From Aquila chrysaetos chrysaetos (taxonomy: Eukaryota; Chordata; Aves; Accipitriformes; Accipitridae), in contig NC_044005.1 of the NCBI RefSeq assembly GCF_900496995.4, positions 25,859,363 through 25,923,362 of the forward strand: a DNA stretch of 64,000 nucleotides. The letters run 5' to 3'. Positions 30,276 to 43,059 of this stretch are shown one piece after another. Under the pieces are notes generated by a model. That model did not search any database. It was given only the letters and a program-made list of their open reading frames with translations, and was not told the DNA's origin. The position numbers and the translations under genes are program-made. Each line of letters starts with the position of its first letter. The stretch's first letter is position 1.

Positions 30276-33200
30276 GGCTCTGACAGCCTGACAAATGCAA
30301 TCAGGTGGACACCAGGGATTCCCAAGGGATCTTCAATCCAAGCTCTCAAGAGGGTTGAAGAACTTAAGAACTCTTCTTGGTGCCTGCAGTTTCCAAATTA
30401 AACAGAGAGAGATGGTGACTTGCTGTTTTCTTCATTTCTGAAGCATAAATTCCAGCCTAAAGAGAAATCTCCACTGGAAGCCAAAGAGTGGCTGGGATGC
30501 ATGGACCAAGGCTATGAGCCCAGCAGAGCCTGAGGCTCACCCCACTCCAGGGTTAGGCTGGCATCTGGTTACCTGCATAGATGCCTTGAAGGGATGTCAG
30601 AAGCCACTGAACTACAGGCATCAAGATCCCCATGACACACAGACCAATGGCAGTTCCTGTGCATATGGTGCAGTGTCACCTGGGGCACGGGCTTCAGTGT
30701 CTGCTACAGATCTGTCCATGCTGCCTACAGCATCTTCAGTTCTCCTCAGGTGTCCCTAGCCATATATATATTGATCTGGCCAGCCCGTGGTGTCCGGAGA
30801 CATCATAGCCCAAGCTGGGACAGCTGACCCTTAGTGTGGCTCCCAAAAGAACTGCCAGGTCACCTGAGATATGCTGATACCGCTCCAAAGGGCATCCCAG
30901 TAGACTTCGGGCTGAAGTACCATCCCTGCAGCCAGGTATGAAGCGAGGGATGGGCTGGCAAAGCCTCCCTGTAGTGTCCTCAGTCATGGTCTGCCTCCCA
31001 GCCAGGGTTGGGAGTCCTGTACTTCGAGGCCCAGCATGGTCCCATCGGGATAACAACCCCTGAAGAGGAAACTCCAACAAGGGGAGACCCGTAGGAAATG
31101 AGTGGGCCACTCTGGCAAGCAGCAGCTGTTTGCCCTGGACCGCCTGCCTCCTGCTTGCCGCCAGGCGGCTGGGGAACCACCTGGGCCACTGGGACCTCTG
31201 GTCGGGGTCAGCCCTTTCCTATGGAGATGCTCTCAATCTGTTCTCCCCATGTGCATGTCTCCCTCCCTCCCCTCCTCCTGTAAGCAGCAGAGCCATCGCC
31301 ATCTGGCATTGTCAGCTGCTAAATAATTCATTGCCTTTTTGTTAACAAGGAGAGCGTGTCTCTGACCAAGGGAGCTGTTGGACCTTCAGCAAATAAACAA
31401 GGAGACTCTTAGCAACCTCCAAGTCCCTTCTCCGCCACCACCACTCCAATACCCAGCAGTAAGATCCTGCAGCTTGTTTCTAGGCACCGTCTTCACGCTC
31501 GTAGGAGGAACATCCTGCCAGAGGATGGCAGCGTGAGGGGGATTTTCACAGGGATTGGTACGGGTTGTCTTTCCCTACCAAGTCCTTGTTGCTGTCCTCT
31601 TCCCCCAGTAGCAGATACTTTGCTCCTGGTGGCTAAAAGCAATGGGTTTCTCCTAGAGATGGTGCTAGTACCTCCTGCTCCAAGCTCTCCTGCCCACAAG
31701 CCTCCCAAATGCAAGCCTTCACCCACCCAGCCCAACCGGTTCCTGTCTCTCCACCCAGCATTGCTGTTTCAGTGCCAGACTCTTACTACACAGAGCAATT
31801 TCAGGAGCAGAGGCCACCTGAAGCCACCTGTCCAGCTCTGTCCCCTCTCTCAGGCACCTCCAACTCCGTTGCCCAAAGAGGCCATCATGTCATGCTCAGG
31901 CCTGTAACGCAGCCCTTGCGGCATATCACAGCTCCTCTGAAGCTGATCTCAAGCTCATTCTCCTGCCTTTTCTCTGGTCCCTTCACCCTCAGATACCCAC
32001 GGAAACTCACCTTCAAATACCCAAACCAGTACTTTTCTAGACCGTTCCAGCTGATCTCACCTTTTATGGTGCTGCTCTTAGAAAAGCTTATGCAAATTAT
32101 ATAGCTGCAGCGTTACAATTAAAATAACCATTGGGAACAACCAGCTAAAAGTAAATCATGTAAATGTTCTAGGAACAGCACATGCAGCAGAAACTGTAAG
32201 AGGAGATTTCTGCTCATGTGCACCAGGAACAGCTTGAACTCAGACCTGTAGGACATGTTCAACCTCCCTCCAACTGGAGGAATACCTTACTTGGCATACA
32301 GAGTGAGAGATCACACAGACACTGTAGGTCAGACTTAAAGTCACTGTTAAAACACCTAAGCTAAATTTTCACACCAGACTATGAGATAATTCAGCATTTT
32401 GCAATACTCTGGTGACAGAACTGTGATCGTATCTTAAAGGTCCAAACAAACCCCACAGTATCGCCAGACCAGTTCCCGTTCCCAGCTACACCACTGCCGT
32501 TGTGCTTTTCCCAATCTTTAAGGGCCAGAGGAGGAAGTATTGTTGTGAATAACAGAGGCAGGTGGGTACCTTCACCTCCAGAAGGTGTTGGGAGAGCTTC
32601 CTATTAGCTGTGTATGAGGCAGTGCCTCCAGATGCCAACGATGGACAGGCGTCCCTCGGCACAGCCGCTGTCCTGGAGAAGTGACAGCAAGTGGCAAGTC
32701 AAGAAACACAGGAGTGGATAGGGTTGCAGCTTGGAAAAATGAAGCCATAACATAGAGACAGAAACTGCAATACATGGTCTACCCAATCTAAGTCTTACTT
32801 AGAGGAAAAATGCTAAAATAGGGTCAGAAAACAAGTAGAGCAATAGAGAAAGGCAATCCTTCTTTCTCCTCTTTGTGACGGCTGTGAATGGACAGTGAAC
32901 CTATGAGCATTGTCATTGAAAGTGATTTGCTGGATAATTTCTACGAAGCATTTCCAGTGTGTAAGGTTTGCCTGGAATATTCAGTGCCCTGTTTGTTTTG
33001 TTGATACACCAGCATATGCTTCTCCTCTCCAGTTGGGTGGGCACTAATCCAGAGAATCAGATTTCCAATTAAAAATAAGGCATGTCTTTTATGCGAATGC
33101 AATTTTTCAAAATTTATCTTTCCCTTGAAGCACCCTGCCAGCAAACTCATTTACTAGGGGATTCACGGACAGCTGGAGTAGCAAAACACCAAAACAAAGT

Positions 33201-36139
33201 CTTGGGAGTGCTCAGATGACTAAGCGGGCCTTCTCGGTGTGCCTGCGCTCACCCAGCCTCAGCGTCCCGCTCTGGCAGGGAAGGGATTACTCATTTCGGC
33301 TGGCAGGTGGGCAGCTGGGGCACAGGGCTGCTGATGGAGCTGCCTGTGGCCATGCGAAGCCAGCAGAAAAGCCAGGCTGAGCAGCCAGACCGTGTCTCCT
33401 AGAAAGCAAGCATCCCAGCTACCTGAGTGCCTCTGCATCCTTCTTCCTTCACAAGATGTGGCCAGGCTGCGGGAGGGGAAAACGAGGACCACTGTAAAGG
33501 GAAGATCAGGTTTGTGCTCTGGTGTGTCCAGGACCGGGCAGGGAGGAGAACCTTCAGCGTCCCACCTTGTGGGACTGCAGTGACTGACCTTGCGGCACTG
33601 CAGTGATGGGGAGGCCAGGAAACCCAAGTCACTGCCACTGACTCAGCACGACTAACAAATGACCTTGGGCTGGGAAAAGGCTCATCAACACCCTGTGCTG
33701 AGCTCAGCACACACACCGTCAGAGGCAGTTTTGGCACCAAAGGCCATGGTGACCTCTCTGTCCCTGTAGCTCGGTGCACAGAAGAACAGGCACACCACAG
33801 GCCATATCCATCCCTGAGGGGGACGAGCACAGAGGAGATGGGACCACAGACACGGTCCTCCAAAACCCTGTGGGGGTCCAAGGCATTTCTCCCTGGCTCT
33901 CCCTTCACCCTTCCCTCTTAGAGTCATGGCCTGCAGGTCCAAAAAGCAAAGAGAGAGTCAGGATGCTGGTGGCCTGTGGGGCAAGCGGGTGTGGGGCAGC
34001 AGCATCCCTGGACAAGGCTCTTTGCACCACCTTTGGCATCTTCAGGGCAGGAGCCTGCACAGAAGACCAACCCCACTGTGACACTGCCTACCTCCCCGGG
34101 GAAGTGACCCACAGCGAGTGGAGCCAGACCCCACTGGGGAGCCAAGGCGCTGGATGAGAAGAAATTGGTAGCACCAAGGCTGACACTGGTGTGAATGCTG
34201 TGCCCCCACACCTTGCTAAGGCCACAGCACAGACAACCCACCAGCAGAAGACCCTGTCCCATCACAAGTAGGACAGCAGCTCCCTCACACGGGAAATACA
34301 CCAGCCTGTCCCGTTAGCCTGCCAGAAACCAGATGCATCTTCCAAACAAGGAGAACCACACAACAGGTGGCAACCTGGCCGGTGGGCTATGGAGGCTGAG
34401 ATCAGTAAGGTTTGGAGGCAAAGGACCACTCTGCAGCAACTGATGACTCCTAAAAGGTATAAAACACCTGCTCAAAGACTAGCTTTGTCATTGCCAATGA
34501 AGATATGATTACCCAGAGAGGTCAGGAGCACCTTGGCAGCTGGTCTCCCTTGTCCTCATATCACCCACAAATGACCACAGGTGCTGGGGTGCTCAGGAGG
34601 ATGGTGGGTATGAATGTGGGAGTGAGTGGGATCAATGAGAAAATGACTGTGAGCGCATGGCTGAGTAAAATAAACCTGCTTAAAGATGGTGGAAATAAAC
34701 ATAACCTTCCCCACCCATAAGCTCTAGCACTGCTCTCCCATGGAGGGGCATGAATGCCCTCCAGGCTCACTGCCAGCCAGGGCAGGATGATGGGAGGGAG
34801 CGGTTGGCCCATGAGACCACCCAGGCCCTGGGGATGCAAACCCCCACAGCCAGCCCCTTCCCCTCAGCGGTCAGCCCGCCTTCGGCGCCGCTGCTCCCGT
34901 CCCCAGTGTTTCATGTGTCCTCCCAGCCCTCTGGGAACTTCCCACAGAAAGGGATGGTGGGGAGGCACAGGAACCCACCGTGAGGGACCACATGGGCAGC
35001 AGGATGAGGGAAGAGGCGTCTGTTCCCGGGACAGAAAATGTGTGTCCTCCTCCCCACTCTCCTCTCCTCACCCAGCACTCCCAACCTGCCCTGCCAACAC
35101 TGACCATCTAAACAACATAACCCACCAGGAGGGTGAGACTGTGACCCCATTTTGAGGAGCCAAGCAAGTTTTTCTGCTCTCAGGAGTGGCGGGTTGCCAC
35201 CACCTTTGGGAAACCTTGCTCAGGGTCATGCTGCCCCAGGGACTCAGCTGAAACCAATACTGCATTTGAGAGCAAAACCCTCCCCTGCCACGTCCCCCTG
35301 CAGTGGCTGCCGCATCGCTCCCAGCTCCTTGCCCTCCCCTCCTTCCCCAGCACTGCCGTGCAGACCCAGAGTGGCCGCATTTTGGCATTGGGACAGACTA
35401 AGCTCCATGTATGAGGTTTTTGAACAAGAAGGCGTACCAGCCTCCAGCCTCCAGCGGGGCTCTGCAGGACGACGTTTGTGGCCTTCCTCTGCAGTACAGC
35501 AGCCACCTGCACAAGCCCCTTCTCCTGGAGGGATGCTGTGGAACAAGCAGGACAGCACTGACTCACTGCAAAGCTCCTCAGCGTGAGAATAAAGCCAAAC
35601 CTCGGGCAACCGAGAGCAAACGGTGCTTACAGCGAGCTCTACAGCCAGGGAGGTTTGTTTGGGCCGGCGCGTGGGAGACGCTGTGCACAGAGCAGCTCTT
35701 CTCCAGCGCATCCTCCACGCATGCGTGAGCCAGCGGCTGCTGGAGCCAGCGCACGGCAATTGGGAAGGAAGAACTGGAGCAGGGTTTATTCATTCCACCT
35801 CCAGCCCTTTTCGCCACATTTGACTAAGCTGCCACTGCAAGCTGGCTCTAACCTATGTTTGGTTTGTATTTCAATATCCCCCTGTGCACACAGCGTGCTT
35901 AGCTCCTCACACCGCACTTTGTGTGTGCAAAGCACTGAGCAAATGTGAGCTAATTGGGCTGCAAGCTCCCAATGGCAGGGGTCCATCGCTCATTCTGCAT
36001 CATGCACCCTTGCTTTCTGATAACGCTTAAATCAATGCTCCTCAGCACAAAGGATTACCCGGGCCAGGCCCAGCCAAAGCACAGGGCAGGGAGCTGCCTG
36101 GCTGCTAGTGGGCAACAACAGAGAGCAGAGAGCCAGGAA

Positions 36140-36495
36140 AGGTGGCTTATAATAAAGATGGGGACAGACTTTTTAACAGGGCCTGTAGTGACAGGACAAG
36201 GGGTAATGGTTTTAAACTAAAAGAGGGTAGATTCAGACTAGATATAAGGAAGAAGTTTTTTTATGATGAAGGTGGTGAAACATGGGAACAAGTGGCCCAG
36301 AGAGGTGGTAGATGCCCCATCCCTGGAAACATCCAAGGTCAGGTTGGATGGGGCTCTGAGCAGCCTGATCTAATTGAAGATGTCCCTGCTTATTGCAGGG
36401 GGGTTCGATTAGGTGACCTTTAAAGGTCCCCTCCTTCAGCATCTTCAGGGCAGGAGCCCACACAGAAGACCCAAACTTTTCTATGATTCTATGAA
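36140..36495 (+). mobile_element. CR1 LINE fragment, 5'-truncated, with a 3' interruption
   Basis: Reads through the CR1 ORF2 C-terminal region and 3' UTR: a GGACAGACTTTTTAACAGGG start, the GATATAAGGAAGAAG motif, GATGCCCCATCCCTGG and the terminal TTCTATGATTCTATGA. It parallels the copy at 43.1-43.9 kb but is more diverged and frameshifted, so no protein is made. Near the 3' end, between the AAAGGTCCCCTCC and CCAAAC of the usual terminus, about 35 bp of foreign sequence is inserted (see findings). No poly(A) tail, as is normal for CR1. Confidence 0.9.
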
Positions 36496-38141
36496 AAAGC
36501 CAGGCTGACTGCAGGGGACGAAGACCCAGGAGGCTCACAAGTGGGAAAGAGGCAGGGAGTCACCCCGGGGTTCTCAGTTAACATACAGGCATGGACACAC
36601 ACATGCATTCAGGAAAACAGTAAAGAGACCCCCCCTCCTCTCCCTCCCCCAGGAGGTCCCTGCTCCGAGCTGAGATGCTGAATGCTGTTCACAGTGCCCA
36701 GAGCAACCCCCACGCTTGCAATTAATTAACAAAGATACATGCAGATGGGGACAACTCCTAGCCCCTGCTGCCTGCGTGACTGAGGGCCACCGCAGCAGCT
36801 GGCCCTAGGGAAGGGCTTGAGCTTCCCCACAAAGGGTACCCCTGGGTTGCTTATCGCCTGCCAGCTCCAGGACCACAACATGCTGTGCCCACGCACAGCC
36901 AGCCCGGCAGCAGCAGCTCCCATTTGGCATCGAAGGCCAAGGCAGGCACCTCTCAGCAAGGCTGCGACAGCGGTGGGACGTCAGACGTTTACAGGCAGAT
37001 TGCTTCCTCCTCAACTCAGGTAACCATGCTCAAACTGAGGAGGATTTTAAGGCCTCTGTGAAGGAAAGTGCCACCTCTGCCGGGAAGAACACTCTCTTGT
37101 GGAAACCTATATGGAAACCAGGAGCAGCTGTGCCACGGTCGGGAGCCAGCCCAAAGCTGTCCCTGCGGGTCACGGGCATCTTTCACAGTGCCACAAGGTG
37201 CCAGGAGCATTGTGGTCCCTGGAGGTGGGGGAAAAGGCAGGATGGAGGTAGGGGAAAAGGCAGTTCTTTCCTCCCCAAGTCCCTTCCGCTGTCTGGGGAG
37301 CAGGGAGCTGTGGGAGGTGGAGATGAGAGTGAGAGATTTATCTGCTGCCTTTTATAAAGCCACCTCCTGCAGAGAGACTGTCAGCCATGGGAGCAGCCAG
37401 CACAGCTACACCATCACCAGTGAGTGGAGGGAACCTCACCCAGGGCAGAGGGAGAAGACTGGCAAGGAGAGGACTTGGGCTGTGCATGAGGGGGACGCAG
37501 ACCGGGAGGCCCAATACCACACTGCTTGGACCAGGCAGCTCCGGTGGCTTTGCACCACAGTGCCCAGCCAGGATGGCATGGTGCGCTTGGGAATGGCAGG
37601 GACCTCACCACTGAGCTGGTGGAGAAAGCAGACGCATTTCAAGTCCCCTGCGTGGTTGCTCTCAGCTGCTGAGCTCCAGCCAGCCCTCCTCGCAGCTGAT
37701 GCCCGCAAGCCTGCTGTGCAATGGGGGGCGAGTGCGGGCACATGGTGGGCTAGCAGGGGTCTGGCACCCATGCTGCTGGGCCCAGCTCTGCTCTACTCCA
37801 GCCTGCTGCTGCCTGATACAGAGCCGGGGGCACCCTGCCACTGAGCACCCTCATTCCACAGCCTCCCAGGGGCTAGTATAAGTTGGGCAGCATCATGCTT
37901 GTCCCATTGATCCCCTTCTCCTCGGGCCACCTGTGCAGCTCCCTCCACACTGCTCTGGGGGAGGCCTTGGCACCCGGCTGCTGCCAGCCTCCCCCTCTTC
38001 GCTCCTCCCCAGCTTCGAGCAGCCACAACGTCCCCCACAGCTGATTCTGCAGCAAGAGCAAAGAAACACTCCTGCCCTGCCCAGCTCCCCCCTCTGCAAG
38101 CACAAAAGCTTCTTCTTGAGAGCAGTGGGTTACAACACTAG

Positions 38142-38161
38142 ATATATATACACACACACAC
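38142..38161. repeat. Compound TA/CA microsatellite
   Basis: (TA) about 4-5 units followed directly by (CA) about 5 units; potentially polymorphic but short. Confidence 0.85.
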
Positions 38162-41100
38162 GTAAAATACAATTTTAGAGCATCAGCAGAGCTAGAACAT
38201 TCCTATCGCCTGTGCTCAGTGCCAGGAGCAGAGCGAGGTTTGGGCTACAGCAGGAGCCCACAAGCACACCATTCGCCAATCCTGGCCTCGACAAGGCTTT
38301 CCTCCCACCTCTGCCCAGCTTCTGAGCAGATTTGGGTAACACCAGACAACCGGCATGAATCACACCGCCCTGGGAGCATGGGAGCTGGCAGCTCAGCAAA
38401 GGCTCCTGCACCAGCGGGTTGCACAAGCGGGGATGGCCCCGGCAGCCACTGTGCTAGCCACGTCCAGCCGTGCCAGAGGGATTAGCTCTCAGCATACCAG
38501 TTTGAATCAATAGCGCATCAAAGGGAAGGGGAAGCCTTTGATGGTGAACACAGGGGCCTGCAACGGGAGCACAAGGAGAGAAGGTGCTCCCAAAGGCGTG
38601 ACTCGGCCACCTCCATCCCCCGGAGACGTATCCATAGAGGACCCTCCAAATCGCCACCTATCCCCCAGCGTGCAAGCAAATTTGGTCCTTGAAAAGGAGA
38701 AGGGAAGAGACTGAACCCTCCTCACGGTCTCAACACCAGATTGCACTGCCTTTGCCTGGGCCGTGAGCCAGCCGCCTGCCCTCCCACCAAATCCTGCCCC
38801 CGTGCAGGGCCAGCCCACGCTGCTTTTCGCTGGGGCAGCGGAGGGAGCACACAGTCAGTCTCCATCGCTTGCTGGGGCACACATCCAGCCGCCTCTGCAG
38901 CCCACGCAGCCTTTGGGGGAGATCAGAGGAAAGCTGCTGCTGCTGCGGCCAGGAAGGGAGACAGCTCTCCCAGGTGCACGTGGAGCTGCAGACACACAGC
39001 TTTGCAAAGCACCGACTGTTCCAGCCTCCTCCCGACACAACAGGTGCTCTCACACTCTGACAAGACAGCTCATCCCCATCACTCCCATTGCCTCCAGGGA
39101 ATTCCCCTTGCCCAGGAGACCTGAGCACAGCCCCAGCCACGTACCTGCTGCAGGGCAGAGCAGAGCCAAGGAGACCAGAGCAGACAGCCCATCACACCCG
39201 CCAGCCTGCTCTTGTCTCCTCCATGGAGGGGACCTGGGGAGTCAAATGGCCCTGAAGCATCAGAGATAAGAGAGAAATCACGGGGCTGTTGGGATGAGCA
39301 CATCAGCGCATCCAAGCCAGCAGGAGCAGGGACAAGATGCATGACAAGGACTGGGGTTCAGGATCCCCCCTGACACACACCTACCGCAGGTGGGTGGCCC
39401 AGCACACGGGGGTGAGCGGGGTACAGACAGCACGCAGCCTCTGCTGTGCCAGTGCCGCAGGCTGGCACTGCCCGCACACACTGCGCTGCCTTCCTACCCA
39501 GCTCTGGCTGTGCCCACGGGTCAGCACCTGCCCACAGCCAGCGCAAAGGGCATCGGGAGTGATGGATGTGATGGAAGAAAACACAAGAAATGGTTTCTTT
39601 CCCTTCAGGCAGACAAGGAAGTGTCACATCTGGACATGTACAGCAGCCAGGCTGGGAAAGGGACAAGGCATGGGGAGGAGAGAAGCCGTGGGCCAGTAGG
39701 CGCAGCATCACCCAGAGGACGTGGTGAGACAGATGGCAGATTTGGCAGCAGGGTGGTCACGGAGCGACCCGCAAGCTCTTCCTCCTGCAAGAGCAGGCAA
39801 CACAACACTGCATAGGGGCTGTCAGCCCCGCCTGGTAGGTTTGCGGGGGGGTCGCATCCTTTCAAACACACCACATCCAATAGCCAGCATCAGAGATGCT
39901 CCGTGGGCAAGTCAGCCTTGGAAAAAGGCTATCTGGGATCAGGGGAAAAATGGGAAAAAAGACCGGGATGGCAAGTTTTAGGGGCAGGGAGGCAGAGAGA
40001 TTGTCCCTGGTTTCTCTGCACAAGCCTGCCTTTCCTGCACGCAGGGCCACGCAGCCAGGCTGGTGCTCGGGGAAGGGCTGGCAGCCCCTGCGCCCCTCTG
40101 CCCACCCTGCCAGCCATGCGGGGTGCCCAGGCAGCCACCCCCTGCCCTCCACAGCATCACCGCTCTCATGGAAGAGAAAAGGAAAGGAAATTAAACATGA
40201 GATGCTGCAGCAGATGGCTGCAAAAGGAGCCTCCCCAGGCCTGTGCCCCCTTGTCGTTCCATGGTGCTTTGGGCACAGCAGCATCGGCACCAGGAATAGA
40301 GCCAGCCTAAGAGATCTGGGGGCCCAGGCAGGGAGCAGTGTCCCAGCAACAGCCACTGCAAGCCTCTCCACAGCCCAGTAGCTATTGAGGCCCTGCCACA
40401 ATTAGCAGGAATCAGACAAGCTCTGTGTGCGTTTTGGGAGAGATGCTCGGGGATGCAGCATTGATATGGAGTGGTTTTCACAGTGGCTGGCTGTCCTGGC
40501 CCAGGCCCAGCCCAGGTCCCTGCCTTCCGCCTGGTTTCGGATATGCTGTTCTCCCTGCCTGCATCCCCACCCAGCACATCCCAAACCTGCCACCGTGAAC
40601 GCTGCTCTTGCCTGGCTGCGCTGGCCCTGCAGTGAGCGCCCTGAGATCCAGTACTCGGCCTCTGCAGCACCAGCAAGGCATTTACTAAATAAGCCAGGGT
40701 CTCCACCACCTCACCCACTACATGTTGATGTAAGGGGCAGTTTGGTGCACACTGTGCTGCATAGCTGCCATCCCTGCTCTGGGAAGCATCTCCCCACCTG
40801 GAAACACAAAGAGTCTCCAGCCAATTTGAGAAACCCAAGGTGAGAGTGCATGAGACCTCAGCACAGCCACCACCTCCCAGCCTGGCTCCCTGTGGCAACC
40901 AGTGCTTCCAGTAAAGCATGGGCACGTCCCACCCTGAAACACCCCTCTGCTTCACCAGTGCCAGCACCGCACCTGCACTTCATTAGAGACAAAAAGCCAT
41001 GCAACCGCAGATGCTGCAGAAGCTCTGGCTTATCCCGACATCCCTGTGCTGACCACAGTCCCGGCAGGGTGAGGAGAGCTCTGCACCCACAGCCAAACCC

Positions 41101-42307
41101 TCCTCCAGAGCAGCAGGGATCAGTATGTAAGTGATGCTGAATCCCACACTGTTGCCCCTTCCCGAGGGATAGGGCCACCTGCAGGACACACCGGTCTCCA
41201 AATCCTGCCTGGCTGCTTTCTATGCTCCTCCTGGCAGCACAGCTCCGTCACAGGGCACATGGGTGTCATGCTGGAGGGAGGGCACCAAAAAAGGACCAAA
41301 AGCCAGCTGTGAAGAGCCACAGGAGGGCACTGGGAAGGCTCCTCCTAATGCTCACCATGGCACGGAGAGACCCTGTGCTAAATGAGCTGCAGGACCAGCC
41401 CAAACCCCAAGAGCGGGCTTCAGCGATGCCACTGGCACTGTGCAGAGCACCAGGCCGGCCACGCACACAGGCATGGCCGCAAAACCCAGCTACCCGGATT
41501 AGCTCTGTTCAATGAGGGAGCGAGATACTGTCCTGCAGACACAAACGCCCTCCCCGATTCCCACCTCTCAACCAAGATGAGCTCCAGGGAACGGAGAACT
41601 TTCCCCAGCATGTTCAGGGAGCAGGCAGCCACCCTGCAGCACCAAAAGCAGGATCGGACCCGAAGCTCGGCAGGTCCCATCACGCACCTGTGCACACCTT
41701 CTCCTGCCCCAGGTGATGGGGATGGGGAGGACACAGTGCTGGCAAGGCAGGCTCCCATGGGCAGCCGGGGAGGTGGAGGGAGACACCCGAGCATCGCTCC
41801 CAGCTGGCACTTTAAAGGCTACAGACGTACAGAAACTTATTCTGTCCCCAGGATATTTTCCACAAAAAATCCCAAGCCCAAAGAAAATGTAGAACGAAAT
41901 CACTTCTCTGCTGAAACCAACTGCAAAATGCCTTTCACAAGGGCCAGAAATACACCTCCTCATTACGGAGGGAAAGAAACCCTTGAAGTTTGACTCTGTG
42001 CAGGGACTGTCCAAATAAACAGTCAGTCCCTCAGACGCAGCTGCTGGGGTGAAAGAATCCTGAAACCTAATGATTACCCCAGAACACACATAAAGCTGTA
42101 GTTGTGACAGTGTACATACATACCCAAGACAAGGCTTAGGGCATGGTCATAGTTTCTATAAGTCCAATTACTAAAGATTTGCATAGCTAGGTTTATCCAG
42201 CCCAGTGCGTAGGATATCAGAGGACTGTATGTGCAGAAACATCCATCCCCTGACTTTCCTGCAATGACTGAACTAACCTGAAAGTCTTTAAAATGCACCC
42301 TTCTCAG

Positions 42308-42540
42308 GAGATGGCCCAGCCACTGCAGCTGTTATTAGCAGTATTCACTTTGTTGGGTTTTTTTTTGTTTCTGAACAAGGAAGAATTTGATGAAATTTCA
42401 TGGAAGAAAACACAAGAAATTAAAAACTCAGATGAAAGAAAATTAAACTTGATGAAAACCTCCCAACAGAAAAATCCAATGAAACTGCCTGATGAGAAGA
42501 TTAGCAGCAGTGTAGTATGAAAGGAAAAAGCAATAAAGAG
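42308..42540 (+). CDS. Candidate last exon: single-pass membrane microprotein (69 aa)
   Basis: I do not recognise this gene. The sequence shows a good splice acceptor (pyrimidines then CTCAG at 42307) and, 3 nt later, ATG at 42311 in a strong context (GAGATGG). A 70-codon frame runs to TGA at 42518-42520, with AATAAA at 42532 and again at 42558. The product starts MAQPLQLLLAVFTLLGFFLF, a clean signal-anchor or signal-peptide-like helix. It is followed by a strongly charged Lys/Glu/Asp/Gln tail of about 48 residues with no Cys. The A-rich DNA could produce such a tail by chance. It lies antisense inside the probable first intron of TMEM63C. It may be a lineage-specific small gene, the last exon of a gene whose other exons I cannot see, or a chance frame. 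Confidence 0.3.
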
Positions 42541-43059
42541 GACTTGGAACCAGAACAAATAAAAGAATTATGACTTTTGGAAACATATACCTGACTTAAA
42601 AGTAATCAGATTTTGTCTGAACTAAAAACTTTTTAAATTAAAAGACAGCCAGTTTAAAACTGGAAGTTCTAACAACATACATGCTAAGACCTCAAATCAC
42701 TCTCATCAGTGAAAAATAAGTCAGTAGAAATTCATGCAGTATGTCCTTGCTGCCAGATCCACTCAGTGGCTGAGCACCTGGAGCTAAAGCCTGATGAACT
42801 GCAAAAGTGGCTCTGACAGCAGCAACCTCTTTGAAAGCAGAGGGAAAAAAGATGTTTCAATTAATTTAGTACACTGATTAGTTTAGTCAAAGTTCAGAAA
42901 ATTACTGCAGGTTAACGCAGGAGAGCCTGGTTCCTTTTCCAAGCTCAGCGAAGATTAAGTGTGAGAGGATACTCTCTACTAGTTCTGAATTCTTAAAAGA
43001 CAGAAATATTCAGGTTATATCACTGGTTATATTTTACATTTCCCATAATAAAATTCTGT

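Larger units (their letters stand above)
27921..36130. other. TMEM63C: Probable TMEM63C intron 1, proximal part
   Basis: The acceptor at 27921 shows that a 5' UTR intron begins here. The region has no supported coding exon. It holds a small CR1 3' remnant (about 29318-29365), a 14-A run at 30262-30275 and otherwise unique sequence of mixed GC. Assignment to one long intron assumes the promoter is the CpG island near 49 kb. Confidence 0.5.
36500..43055. other. TMEM63C: Probable TMEM63C intron 1, middle part
   Basis: GC-moderate to GC-rich unique sequence to about 42 kb, then AT-rich. It holds the TA/CA microsatellite at 38142 and the candidate small ORF at 42311. Long frames at 37068-37844 (+) and 40967-40191 (-) have no recognisable domains, no composition change and no splice context, and are not called. 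Confidence 0.5.

Noticed and set aside
37068-37844. 258-codon plus-strand frame
   Set aside because: No recognisable motifs, no hydrophobic or repeat organisation, overlapping antisense frames of similar length; compositional.
40191-40967. 258-codon minus-strand frame
   Set aside because: Random-looking composition, no homology recognised, several overlapping frames; no splice or polyadenylation context.
41382-41993. 203-codon plus-strand frame
   Set aside because: Polar, low-order sequence without domain features; length alone is not enough in this GC-moderate DNA.
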